From JAVJPJ01 sp040217295 (GTDB lineage: Bacteria; Pseudomonadota; Alphaproteobacteria; Rhodobacterales; Rhodobacteraceae): a stretch of 27,064 nucleotides of DNA. Positions 6,789 to 14,367 of the stretch are shown here, piece after piece. The translations under genes and the position numbers were made by a program. Numbering within the stretch: the stretch's first letter is position 1; every line of letters starts with the position of its first letter. The DNA lies in assembly GCA_964460185.1 (NCBI GenBank), contig CAYWTM010000037.1:1-27064 (forward strand). Direction: 5' to 3'. The notes beneath the pieces are model-generated. The model had not been told where the DNA came from, did not search any database, and saw nothing but the letters and a program-made list of their open reading frames with translations.

Positions 6789-8276
6789 ATGTTTGAAAAC
6801 CTGTCCGAACGCCTGTCTGGCGTCTTTGACCGCCTCACCAAGCAAGGCGCCCTGTCAGAGGATGACGTGCGCACCGCCATGCGAGAGGTGCGCGTGGCCC
6901 TTCTTGAGGCCGATGTCTCCTTGCCCGTGGCGCGCGATTTCATCAAGGCGGTCGAGAAAAAGGCCACGGGTTCGGCGGTCACGAAATCGGTCACACCGGG
7001 CCAGCAGGTCATCAAGATCGTCCATGACGAGCTGGTCCATGTCCTGACCGGCGACGAAGACCCCGGCACCCTGAAGATCGACAATCCGCCCGCGCCGATC
7101 CTGATGGTCGGCCTGCAGGGCTCGGGCAAGACCACCACCACCGCGAAACTGGCCAAGCGGCTGAAAGATCGCGACGGCAAGCGGGTGCTGATGGCATCGC
7201 TGGATACCAACCGCCCGGCGGCCATGGAACAGCTGGCGATCCTGGGGCTGCAGATCGGCGTCGATACCCTGCCCATCGTGAAAGGCGAAGACCCGGTCGC
7301 CATCGCCAGACGCGCCAAGACCCAGGCCAGCCTGGGCGGATATGACGTCTACATGCTCGACACCGCGGGCCGCCTGCATATCGACGCCGACCTGATCGCG
7401 CAGGCCGCCGCCGTCCGCGACGTGGCCAAACCACGCGAAACCCTGCTGGTGGTCGACGGCCTGACCGGTCAGGACGCGGTCAACGTAGCCCAGGAATTCG
7501 ACGACAAGATCGGCGTTACCGGCGTGGTTCTGACCCGGATGGACGGCGACGGTCGTGGCGGTGCCGCGTTGTCCATGCGCGCGATCACCGGCAAGCCGAT
7601 CCGGTTTGTCGGCCTGGGCGAAAAGATGGACGCGCTGGAGACCTTCGAGCCTTCGCGCATTGCGGGCCGCATCCTTGGCATGGGCGACATTGTCGCGCTT
7701 GTGGAACGCGCGCAGGAAACGCTGGAGGCCGAACAGGCCGAGCGGATGATGAAGCGGTTCCAGAAGGGTATGTTCAATATGAACGACCTGAAAAGCCAGC
7801 TGGAACAGATGCAGAAGATGGGCGGCATGCAGGGCATGATGGGGATGATGCCCGGCATGGCAAAGATGCAAAAGCAGCTCGATCAGGCCGGGTTCGACGA
7901 CAGTGTCATCAAACGTCAGATCGCGCTGATCAATTCCATGACCAAGAAGGAACGCGCCAACCCCGCGCTGTTGCAGGCCAGCCGCAAGAAACGCATCGCG
8001 GCCGGTGCCGGTCAGGATGTCAGCGATCTGAACAAGCTGCTCAAGATGCAGCGCCAGATGGCCGATGCCATGAAGAAGCTCGGCAAGATGGGCAAGAAAG
8101 GCCTGATGCGCGGCGGTTTGGGCGCGCTGATGGGCAAGGGTGGCGGTATGCCACCGGGCATGGATGCCGCCGGAATGGACCCGGCCGCCATGGAAGAGGC
8201 CGCGCGCAAGATGGGCATGGGCGGCATGGGCGGCGGCGGTCTGCCGGATCTCTCGGGGTTCGGGAAAAAGAAGTGA
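6789..8276 (+). CDS. ffh: Signal recognition particle protein Ffh (SRP54)
   Basis: The 495-aa GTPase binds SRP RNA and signal sequences of nascent membrane proteins and delivers ribosomes to FtsY. The order is N domain (1-90), then G domain with P-loop GLQGSGKTT (108-116), DTAGR (191-195), DGLTGQDA (223-230) and TRMDGD (249-254). A Met-rich M domain (about 325-450) follows, with MQKMGGMQGMMGMMPGM, and a Gly/Met/Lys tail. The ATG at 6789 matches the family start MFENLSERLSGVF; the frame is open upstream only through leader sequence. Its stop overlaps the start of the first acetyltransferase gene (GTGA). Confidence 0.98.
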   Translation: MFENLSERLSGVFDRLTKQGALSEDDVRTAMREVRVALLEADVSLPVARDFIKAVEKKATGSAVTKSVTPGQQVIKIVHDELVHVLTGDEDPGTLKIDNPPAPILMVGLQGSGKTTTTAKLAKRLKDRDGKRVLMASLDTNRPAAMEQLAILGLQIGVDTLPIVKGEDPVAIARRAKTQASLGGYDVYMLDTAGRLHIDADLIAQAAAVRDVAKPRETLLVVDGLTGQDAVNVAQEFDDKIGVTGVVLTRMDGDGRGGAALSMRAITGKPIRFVGLGEKMDALETFEPSRIAGRILGMGDIVALVERAQETLEAEQAERMMKRFQKGMFNMNDLKSQLEQMQKMGGMQGMMGMMPGMAKMQKQLDQAGFDDSVIKRQIALINSMTKKERANPALLQASRKKRIAAGAGQDVSDLNKLLKMQRQMADAMKKLGKMGKKGLMRGGLGALMGKGGGMPPGMDAAGMDPAAMEEAARKMGMGGMGGGGLPDLSGFGKKK

Positions 8277-8845
8277 AGACACCGCGCTGCATCCAGGCGC
8301 CTGCGGGCGCCGCGGCCAAGGCCGCCATCGCACACCGCGCCTCCGTGCCGGTGATCGAGACCGCGCGCCTGCGCCTGCGTGCGCCCGAGGTTGGCGATTT
8401 TCCTGCCTATGCCACGATCCTTTCGGCGGACGAGGGGCACATGGGCGGACCCTTTTCGCCCGAAGACATCTGGTACGATTTCACCAACTACATCGCGGGA
8501 TGGATGCTGCATGGCATCGGCCTGTGGACGGTCACGCTCAACGATGACACGGTCGTGGGCTTCATCACCCTTGGCCTTGAATGGGAAGACCAGGAGCCGG
8601 AACTGGGCTGGCTGTTCCTGCCCGAATACCACGGACAGGGTTATGCAGCAGAGGCGGCCCATGCCGCGCGCGACCTTGGCCTCGACCTGCTGCAGTCCTT
8701 TGTGAGCTACGTGGACCCGGACAATACCCGGTCGAACCGGCTGGCCGAGCGTCTTGGCGCTGCGCGTGATCCCGCCGCAGAGGCCAGCATCGCCACAGCC
8801 CAGGGCGAGGCTATCCACGTTTGGCGCCACGGAGGTGCCAAATGA
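8273..8845 (+). CDS. GNAT-family N-acetyltransferase (RimJ/RimL type), copy 1
   Basis: The 190-aa protein starts at a GTG overlapping the ffh stop. Family marks are the N-terminal VIETARLRLRAPEVGDF, the mid-strand GFITLGLEWE, the acetyl-CoA loop EYHGQGYAAEAAHAAR and the C-terminal FVSYVDPDNTRSNRLAERLGA. These match the acetyltransferase_3 group (RimJ/RimL-like), which acetylates protein N-termini or small amines. It is the first of three tandem paralogues between ffh and the ribosomal genes. The substrate is unknown. An unusually long N-terminal stretch (residues 1-24) may mean the true start is further in, but the stop-start overlap supports the GTG. Confidence 0.88.
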   Translation: MKTPRCIQAPAGAAAKAAIAHRASVPVIETARLRLRAPEVGDFPAYATILSADEGHMGGPFSPEDIWYDFTNYIAGWMLHGIGLWTVTLNDDTVVGFITLGLEWEDQEPELGWLFLPEYHGQGYAAEAAHAARDLGLDLLQSFVSYVDPDNTRSNRLAERLGAARDPAAEASIATAQGEAIHVWRHGGAK

Positions 8846-8867
8846 AGGTGTGTTTGCAAATACCCGC

Positions 8868-8910
8868 GCAACCCACAGGTTTGTCCACCGGCATTTGGAC
8901 AATGGGTTGC
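8868..8910 (+). other. Large intergenic hairpin between acetyltransferase genes 1 and 2
   Basis: GCAACCCA (8868-8875) pairs with TGGGTTGC (8903-8910), and TTGTCCA (8881-8887) pairs with TGGACAA (8896-8902). This gives 15 bp with a 5-base bulge on one side and an 8-base loop. It fills the only sizeable gap (94 bp) in the otherwise overlapping gene string. There is no T-run, so it is not a classic terminator. It could be an mRNA-processing or stability element. Confidence 0.55.
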
Positions 8911-8939
8911 AAAGTTCCGATGTATTCACAGGTGCGGCC

Positions 8940-9455
8940 ATGACCGCGCGGTTTGTGGATACCACCGTCCTCAAGACGGACCGCCTGACCCTGCGCATGC
9001 CCGTGCTTGCCGATTGGCCCGCGCATCGCGCCTTCAGCATGTCTGACGCGGCCGCCCCTCTGGGCGGACCGTTCGACGAAAGATCGGCCTGGCGCATGTT
9101 TGCCGGGCTGGCCGGACATTGGGCGTTGCACGGCTACGGCTGGTTCGCCATGCAAGCCGACGAGGGCGTCGTCGGTGTGTGCGGCCTGCATTTTCCGCCG
9201 ACCCATTCCGACCTCGAAATCGGCTGGGTGACCTATGCGCCCGCACAGCGCAAAGGCTATGCGACCGAGGCCGCGCGCGCCGCGCTCGATTGGGCCTGGG
9301 GCTGGACGGACGCGGACCGCATCGTCAGCTTTATCGACCGTGACAATACCGCCTCGCAGTCCGTGGCCCGCCGCCTTGGCGCGACATGCGACGGAGAGGC
9401 GGCGCGCCATGATCCGCTTTGCGAGGTCTGGGTCCATGAACGGGTGGCGGCATGA
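8940..9455 (+). CDS. GNAT-family N-acetyltransferase (RimJ/RimL type), copy 2
   Basis: The 171-aa protein has the same fold marks as its neighbours: VLKTDRLTLRMPVLADW at the N-terminus, GWVTYAPAQRKGYATEAARA for the acetyl-CoA loop and SFIDRDNTASQSVARRLGA near the end. I use the ATG at 8940. The frame is open upstream to 8754, but that stretch overlaps copy 1 and the intergenic hairpin, and only the later start matches the family N-terminus. Its stop overlaps the start of copy 3 by four bases (ATGA), so the two are probably translated together. The substrate is unknown. Confidence 0.88.
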   Translation: MTARFVDTTVLKTDRLTLRMPVLADWPAHRAFSMSDAAAPLGGPFDERSAWRMFAGLAGHWALHGYGWFAMQADEGVVGVCGLHFPPTHSDLEIGWVTYAPAQRKGYATEAARAALDWAWGWTDADRIVSFIDRDNTASQSVARRLGATCDGEAARHDPLCEVWVHERVAA

Positions 9456-9970
9456 TGATCCCGACGCTGACCACCGAACGCCTGACGCTGCGCGCACCGC
9501 GCCTGTCCGATTTCGCGGCCCATGCCGCGTTCAAGGCCTCGCCCCGCGCGGGTTTCGTCGGCGGCATCTCGACCGAAGCCGAAGCATGGAACCACCTGTG
9601 CGCGCTGATCGGCCAATGGCAGTTGCGCGGCTATGGCCGCTGGATGGTCGCGGAAACCGCGACCGACCGCCCCATGGGCGTGGTCGGCATCCACCACCCG
9701 CTGGATTGGCCCGAGGCCGAGATCGGCTGGACGGTCTATGCCGACGGCGAAGGCAAGGGGTACGCGTACGAGGCCGCCAAGGCCGCACGCAGCTATGCCT
9801 ATGACACGCTTGGCTGGTCCACGATCGCCAGCTTCGTGAACCCCGACAACACCCGTTCCGTGACGCTGGCCAGGCGCATGGGTTGCCGCCCCGACGGCCA
9901 GCATATGCACGCGGTCTATGGCCCGCTGCACATCTGGCGCCACCCTTCCCCTTCGGAGTTAGCTGCATGA
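9452..9970 (+). CDS. GNAT-family N-acetyltransferase (RimJ/RimL type), copy 3
   Basis: The 172-aa paralogue has LTTERLTLRAPRLSDF at the N-terminus, GWTVYADGEGKGYAYEAAKA for the cofactor loop and SFVNPDNTRSVTLARRMGC near the end. By eye it is closer to copy 2 in length and layout than to copy 1. It overlaps copy 2 upstream and the chorismate mutase downstream (both ATGA), so translation is probably coupled through three genes. The substrate is unknown; its setting among ribosome and SRP genes makes a protein substrate possible but not shown. Confidence 0.88.
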   Translation: MMIPTLTTERLTLRAPRLSDFAAHAAFKASPRAGFVGGISTEAEAWNHLCALIGQWQLRGYGRWMVAETATDRPMGVVGIHHPLDWPEAEIGWTVYADGEGKGYAYEAAKAARSYAYDTLGWSTIASFVNPDNTRSVTLARRMGCRPDGQHMHAVYGPLHIWRHPSPSELAA

Positions 9971-10263
9971 CCGACACGACCACCAAAGCTGCAGAAATCC
10001 TCAAGGGTCACCGCGCCAGCATCGACCGGCTCGACGCCATCTTGATCTACACGCTTGGCGAACGCTTCAAGCACACCCAAGCCGTCGGCCTGCTCAAGGC
10101 CGAACACGACCTTCCACCGTCCGATCCAGCACGCGAATCGCAGCAGATCGCACGGCTCGAAGATTTGGCGACACGGGCCGATCTCGACCCGGAATTCGCC
10201 AAGAAATTCCTTCGCTTCGTCATCGACGAGGTCATTCGTCACCACGAACAACACCAGTCCTGA
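9967..10263 (+). CDS. Chorismate mutase, AroQ type
   Basis: This 98-aa all-helical, monofunctional enzyme converts chorismate to prephenate for phenylalanine and tyrosine synthesis. The AroQ pattern is visible: helix 1 with R-SIDRLDAILIYTLGERF, then the lysine in VGLLKAEHDLPPSDPARESQQ, where K, D, R and E match the usual active-site positions. A last helix contains FLRFVIDEVIRHHE. The ATG at 9967 overlaps the stop of acetyltransferase copy 3. The frame continues upstream in that gene and is not used. rpsP follows 42 bp later. Confidence 0.88.
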   Translation: MTDTTTKAAEILKGHRASIDRLDAILIYTLGERFKHTQAVGLLKAEHDLPPSDPARESQQIARLEDLATRADLDPEFAKKFLRFVIDEVIRHHEQHQS

Positions 10264-10305
10264 GGCCGCGTGCCTCACCCAGCCATTCCATAGGAGATAC
10301 TCACA

Positions 10306-10731
10306 ATGGCCATGAAAATTCGTCTCGCCCGCGGCGGCTCCAAAAAGCGCCCCTTCTACCGCATCGTCGCCACCGACAGCCGCATGCCGCGCGACGGCCG
10401 CTTCATCGAAAAGCTCGGCACCTACAACCCGCTCCTGCCCAAGGACAGCGAAGATCGCGTGAAGCTGGATGTCGACCGCATCAAGCATTGGCTGGGTGAA
10501 GGCGCACAGCCCACCGACCGCGTAAGCCGTTTCCTCGAGGCCGCCGGCGTTGTGGAAAAGAAAGAGCGCCTGAACCCGACAAAGGCGAAACCCGGCAAGA
10601 AAGCCGAAGAACGCGCGCAGGAAAAAGCCGACAAGGCCGCCAAGGCCGCTGAAGCCGCTGCAGCACCCGCAGAAGAGCCTGCAGCAGACGCACCGGCCGA
10701 AGAAGCCGCCGCAGAAGAAGCCACCGAGTAA
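10306..10731 (+). CDS. rpsP: 30S ribosomal protein S16 with C-terminal extension
   Basis: The first 80 or so residues are canonical S16 (MKIRLARGGSKKRPFYRIVA, FIEKLGTYNPLLP, DRIKHWLGEGAQPTDRVSRF). The protein is 141 aa, well beyond the usual 80-90. Residues about 90-141 form a low-complexity Lys/Ala then Ala/Glu/Pro tail, probably helical or disordered. Such tails are known on S16 of many alphaproteobacteria. An AGGAGA ribosome site sits 8 bases before the ATG. It heads the classical rpsP-rimM-trmD-rplS group. Confidence 0.97.
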   Translation: MAMKIRLARGGSKKRPFYRIVATDSRMPRDGRFIEKLGTYNPLLPKDSEDRVKLDVDRIKHWLGEGAQPTDRVSRFLEAAGVVEKKERLNPTKAKPGKKAEERAQEKADKAAKAAEAAAAPAEEPAADAPAEEAAAEEATE

Positions 10732-10779
10732 TCGCGGTGGCGCGCTCTGCAGTCACATCTGCAGCTGGCAGGCCCGGTC

Positions 10780-11289
10780 ATGTCTGATCGGGTCTGTGTC
10801 GGTGCGATCACCGGATCGTTTGGCGTTCGGGGTGAGGCGCGGCTGAAAAGTTTTTGCGCCGAGCCCGCCGATATCGCGACCTACGGCCCCCTTGCGACCG
10901 AGGATGGCGCGCGCATATTCGAGGTGACCCTGACCCGGCCGGTCAAATCGGGCTTTGCCGCCCGCCTGACCGGCGTGACCAGCAAGGAGGCCGCGGATGC
11001 GTTGCGAGGCACCCGTCTTTACGCGCCCCGCGACGCCTTGCCGTCACTGCCGGACGATGAATATTACCACGCCGATCTGATCGGGCTGACGGTCCTGGAC
11101 ACCGGCGGCGCCGAGATGGGCCGCGTGGCGGCCGTTCTCAATCACGGCGCGGGCGACATCCTGGAGGTTCGGGGAACCGGACCCAAGGGATCTGTGCTGG
11201 TGCCCTTTACCCAGGCCATCGTGCCAACCGTGGACCTGGCCACCGGCCGCATCATCATCGACCCGCCCGACGGCCTGTTCGACGATTGA
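10780..11289 (+). CDS. rimM: 16S rRNA processing protein RimM
   Basis: The 169-aa 30S assembly factor binds S19 and helps mature the 16S rRNA head. The N-terminal RimM barrel holds VGAITGSFGVRGEARLKSF (residues 7-25). The C-terminal PRC barrel starts near YYHADLIGLTVLD and includes GAGDILEVRG and VPFTQAIVPTVDLATGRIII. It follows rpsP by 48 bp; that gap contains two CTGCAG sites six bases apart (10747-10764) of no known role. The next gene in most bacteria, trmD, is separated here by an opposite-strand transporter. Confidence 0.96.
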   Translation: MSDRVCVGAITGSFGVRGEARLKSFCAEPADIATYGPLATEDGARIFEVTLTRPVKSGFAARLTGVTSKEAADALRGTRLYAPRDALPSLPDDEYYHADLIGLTVLDTGGAEMGRVAAVLNHGAGDILEVRGTGPKGSVLVPFTQAIVPTVDLATGRIIIDPPDGLFDD

Positions 11290-11290
11290 C

Positions 11291-11455
11291 GCGGAAGGCG
11301 GCCTCCGCCTCTTGCGGCGCGCGTTGCGCGCGCCGCCTGGCGGCGGACCCGGCACCCGCTGGCGCGGGTGCGGATGCGTTTCACCGGTTGGCGCCGGTGC
11401 AGGCAATCCGGGTCAGGATGCCTCCGGCGGCCATTTTTTCGGGATAAAGATGACA
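11291..11455 (+). repeat. Hairpin-rich 3' element, copy A (after rimM)
   Basis: Four GC hairpins follow the rimM stop: 11296-11310 (6 bp), 11314-11336 (10 bp, 3-nt loop), 11352-11371 (8 bp) and 11382-11399 (6 bp). A G/C-rich stretch follows, then the tail GCCAT...GGATAAAGATG (11430-11452). The 23-base tail matches that of copy B at 20 of 23 positions. It lies between the convergent ends of rimM and the ABC permease. Confidence 0.65.
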
Positions 11456-11459
11456 TGGG

Positions 11460-12221
11460 TCACGCCCGGATCCGCCAGCCTGTGCGAAAGATCCAGGCAA
11501 TCGTCCCGAGGCATGACAGCAAGAAGGCGCAGATCGCGAGGATCGACCAGCCGATCGCCACGTCCGCCATGCCGAAAAACGACCAGCGAAAGCCCGAGAC
11601 CAGGTAAACCACCGGGTTGAACAGGCTGACCGCCTGCCAGACCGGCGGCAGCATCGTGATCGAGTAGAATGCCCCCCCCAGGAACACCAGCGGCGTGACC
11701 GCCAGCAACGGGATCAGCTGCAACTGTTCGAAACTCTGCGCCCAGATCCCGATGATGAAGCCAAAAAGGCTGAAGCTGAGGCAGGTGAGCACCAGAAAGG
11801 TGAACATCCACACCGGATGCACGATGGTCAGATCGACAAAGAAGAATGCCGTTCCCAAGATGATGAGCCCGATGGCGAAGGCCTTTGTCGCCGCGGCCAG
11901 AACATAGCCCGCCGTCAGTTCAAGAAAGGAGGCGGGCGCCGAAAGCAGTTCGTAGATCGTGCCGATGAATTTCGGAAAGTAGATGCCGAAAGACGCGTTC
12001 GAGATCGATTGCGTCAGCACCGTCAACATGATCAGCCCCGGAACGATGAAGGCCCCGTAGCTGACGCCTTCGACCTGATCGATGCGGCTGCCGATGGCGG
12101 TGCCGAAAACGATGAAATAGAGCGATGTCGACAGCACCGGAGAGATCACCGACTGCGCGATGGTGCGAAAGCTCCGCGACATCTCGAACACGTAGATGGC
12201 CTTGATCGCCTGCAGGTTCAT
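11460..12221 (-). CDS. ABC-2 type transporter permease
   Basis: The 253-aa inner-membrane protein has about six hydrophobic segments and the ABC-2 family pattern: MSRSFRTIAQSVISPVLSTSLYF near the start, a central LSAPASFLELTAGYVLAA stretch, and PLLAVTPLVFLGGAFYS followed by LFNPVVYLVSGFRW near the end. It resembles the YadH/NodJ group of exporters. Its start overlaps the stop of the ATPase gene by four bases, so the two form one operon and very likely one transporter. The cargo (drug, polysaccharide or lipid) is not readable. Confidence 0.9.
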   Translation of the reverse strand: MNLQAIKAIYVFEMSRSFRTIAQSVISPVLSTSLYFIVFGTAIGSRIDQVEGVSYGAFIVPGLIMLTVLTQSISNASFGIYFPKFIGTIYELLSAPASFLELTAGYVLAAATKAFAIGLIILGTAFFFVDLTIVHPVWMFTFLVLTCLSFSLFGFIIGIWAQSFEQLQLIPLLAVTPLVFLGGAFYSITMLPPVWQAVSLFNPVVYLVSGFRWSFFGMADVAIGWSILAICAFLLSCLGTIAWIFRTGWRIRA

Positions 12222-13162
12222 GCCGCGTCTCCTTGTGTGGGACCGCCCCGGACCAGGCCTACGAAGATCTCTTCGAGGGAGCTTTGCTTGGTTTCGACGT
12301 CGGCCACGATCAGCCCGGCCGCCTGCATATCGGTCAGCAGGCGCACGATCCCGGTCCGTTCGGCTTTGGTGTCATACGCATAGACGAGCCGGGTTCCGTT
12401 TTCTTCCAGGCCAAGGTCATAGGCGGACAGGGTTCCGGGGATTTCCCTGATCGGCTGGCGCAAGTCGATGCGAAGCTCTTTCTTGCCCAATTGGCGCATC
12501 AGGGTGCCGGTGTCCTCGACCAGCAGGATCTCACCGTTGTTGATGACGCCCACGCGGTCGGCGATGGCCTCGGCCTCTTCGATGTAATGGGTGGTCAGGA
12601 TGATGGTCACGCCATCTGCCTTGAGGGTGCGCACGACCTCCCACATGTCGCGGCGCAGTTCCACGTCGACGCCCGCGCTGGGTTCATCCAGAAAAAGGAC
12701 ACGCGGTTCATGGCTGAGCGCCTTGGCAATCAGCACGCGACGTTTCATGCCGCCCGAAAGCGTCCGGATGGCGTTGTCCCGTTTGTCCCACAGCGACAGC
12801 TGACGCAGAATCCTTTCGATGAAGGCGTCATCGCGCGGCTTTCCGAACAAACCGCGCGAAAAGCGGACGGTGTTGATGACCTTTTCGAAGGGTTCGAGCG
12901 TGATCTCTTGGGGAACCAGGCCGATCAGGGCCCGGGCGGCGCGGTAATCGCGGATCGTGTCATGTCCGCCCACCGTGACCGTTCCGCCCGTTGGCTGCGT
13001 GATGCCGCAAATCGTGGAAATCAGCGTGGTCTTGCCTGCGCCGTTGGGCCCGAGCAGCGCCAGGATTTCCCCTTGTTCGATATCGAGCGACACCGAATTG
13101 AGGGCCGTGAACCCTCCGGCATAGGTTTTCTGCAGCCGGTCAACGGATAGAATGGCGGGCAT
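12218..13162 (-). CDS. ABC transporter ATP-binding protein
   Basis: The 314-aa ATPase has Walker A GPNGAGKTT (38-46), Q-loop VPQE (83-86), signature LSGGM (135-139), Walker B VLFLDE (155-160) and switch histidine H191 in LTTHY. A C-terminal domain of about 90 residues follows, ending in SSLEEIFVGLVRG as in multidrug-type (YadG/CcmA-like) ATPases. A strong GGAAGGAG ribosome site and a promoter (13187-13214) precede it. With the permease it forms a self-contained cassette on the strand opposite to the ribosomal genes on both sides. Confidence 0.94.
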   Translation of the reverse strand: MPAILSVDRLQKTYAGGFTALNSVSLDIEQGEILALLGPNGAGKTTLISTICGITQPTGGTVTVGGHDTIRDYRAARALIGLVPQEITLEPFEKVINTVRFSRGLFGKPRDDAFIERILRQLSLWDKRDNAIRTLSGGMKRRVLIAKALSHEPRVLFLDEPSAGVDVELRRDMWEVVRTLKADGVTIILTTHYIEEAEAIADRVGVINNGEILLVEDTGTLMRQLGKKELRIDLRQPIREIPGTLSAYDLGLEENGTRLVYAYDTKAERTGIVRLLTDMQAAGLIVADVETKQSSLEEIFVGLVRGGPTQGDAA

Positions 13163-13186
13163 TGGGGGTGTCTCCTTCCGCCCGGG

Positions 13187-13214
13187 ACCCTAACGGAGTT
13201 GCGGCTGCGTGCAA
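13187..13214 (-). promoter_or_regulatory. Promoter of the ABC transporter cassette
   Basis: On the minus strand TTGCAC (13214-13209) is followed after 16 bases by TAGGGT (13192-13187), 24 bp before the start codon. Spacing and base content suit this family's promoters. It gives the cassette its own transcription independent of rimM and trmD. Confidence 0.5.
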
Positions 13215-13224
13215 CGCGGTTGGC

Positions 13225-13240
13225 GCACAGGCGCCTGTGC
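13225..13240. promoter_or_regulatory. Perfect 16-bp palindrome between the ABC cassette and trmD
   Basis: GCACAGGC-GCCTGTGC is self-complementary with no spacer. It lies 10 bp upstream of the cassette's -35 box and 42 bp before trmD, in a divergent region. A dimeric regulator site is plausible. No regulator gene is adjacent. Confidence 0.4.
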
Positions 13241-13282
13241 ATCAGGATTGCGTGATCGCGGGCTGCAAGATACATCGGCGCC

Positions 13283-14101
13283 ATGTCTGATACACCCGCC
13301 CGATCCCATCGCCGCCTGGCCGTTTCCGCCAGCCTGACCCCGCGCGACCTGATGACCGATACGCCGCGGCTGCAAGGGGCGTGGTGCGCCAAGGTCGTGA
13401 CCTTGTTCCCCGAGGTATTTCCCGGCGTTCTGGGCGCGTCACTGACCGGGAAGGCCCTGCAACAAGGGCTATGGGCATTGGAAACCATTGATCTGCGCAG
13501 TTTCGGAACGGGCAAGCACCGGCAGGTCGACGATACACCCGCCGGTGGCGGCGCAGGCCTGGTGATGAAACCCGATGTGGTGGGCCGAGCGATTGGCATG
13601 GCAGGCATTGGCACGCCGCCCGATCCGGCGCGCTGGCCGCGGGTCTACCTGTCACCGCGCGGCAAACCGTTTACGCAGGCCTGCGCGGCGCGCTTTGCCA
13701 GGGCGGAGGGCATGACGCTATTGTGCGGTCGTTTCGAGGGCGTGGACGAACGCGTGATCGAGGAATACGGGCTTGAGGAAATCAGCATCGGCGATTTTGT
13801 CCTGACCGGTGGCGAGATCGCGGCACAGGCGTTGCTGGACGCCACCGTGCGATTGATCCCGGGGGTGCTTGGGAATGCGGCCTCGACCGAGGAAGAAAGC
13901 TTTTCCGCAGGGCTCCTGGAACATCCGCACTACACCAAACCGGCCGATTGGAAGGGCCGCAAGATCCCGGATGTGCTGTTGTCAGGGCATCACGCAGAGA
14001 TCGCCAAATGGCGCCGGGCGCAGGCCGAGCAATTGACGCAAGACCGGCGCCCGGATCTTTGGGCGGCTTATCTGGCAGAAAACCCCGAAAAAGAAGGCTG
14101 A
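13283..14101 (+). CDS. trmD: tRNA (guanine-N1-)-methyltransferase TrmD
   Basis: The 272-aa SPOUT-fold enzyme methylates G37 of tRNAs reading CNN codons with S-adenosylmethionine, preventing frameshifts. Family marks are VVTLFPEVFPGVLGASLTGKAL, the conserved GGGAGLVMKPDV, LSPRGKPF, LLCGRFEGVDERVIEEY and the knot segment EEISIGDFVLTGGEIAA. About 35 extra N-terminal residues precede the core (typical length about 245 aa). A later ATG at 13352 would remove most of the extension. With the ABC cassette between it and rimM, it must be expressed from its own promoter in 13163-13282. Confidence 0.96.
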   Translation: MSDTPARSHRRLAVSASLTPRDLMTDTPRLQGAWCAKVVTLFPEVFPGVLGASLTGKALQQGLWALETIDLRSFGTGKHRQVDDTPAGGGAGLVMKPDVVGRAIGMAGIGTPPDPARWPRVYLSPRGKPFTQACAARFARAEGMTLLCGRFEGVDERVIEEYGLEEISIGDFVLTGGEIAAQALLDATVRLIPGVLGNAASTEEESFSAGLLEHPHYTKPADWKGRKIPDVLLSGHHAEIAKWRRAQAEQLTQDRRPDLWAAYLAENPEKEG

Positions 14102-14118
14102 GGCCCGCGGGAATCGGC

Positions 14119-14147
14119 TTGATCGAACCGGTTTCCCGGCCTATACG
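14119..14147 (+). promoter_or_regulatory. Promoter of rplS-rpmE
   Basis: TTGATC (14119-14124), a 17-base spacer, then TATACG (14142-14147), just after the trmD stop. It predicts a start near 14154 and a leader of about 214 nt before rplS. The 266-bp trmD-rplS gap holds no gene that I can support; within it are small hairpins such as TGCAC/GTGCA near 14190-14210. Confidence 0.5.
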
Positions 14148-14367
14148 CGGCGCATCCTGCCAGAATTCTTTCCGGCGGGTTTCTTGTTTGGTGCACATTC
14201 TTCGGTGCAGGACGCCGCAGGAAAACACGAAAAGCAACGGTCACGTGACCTCTGACGGGCGCCCCGCGCGATGCGGGTTCATGGCGGACCCGGTTGAAGA
14301 TCAGAGCTCTCTGGCGGCCAGTACACCTCCGCGGGCAAACCGTGGGCAGAAAAAAGGAGCGGATCAG

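Noticed and set aside
6855..8333. A 492-codon open frame antisense to ffh
   Set aside because: Shadow of ffh; the + strand shows all GTPase motifs in order.
10747..10764. CTGCAG-N6-CTGCAG between rpsP and rimM as a regulatory site
   Set aside because: Two six-base palindromes can recur by chance in a short spacer, and no known ribosomal regulator matches them.
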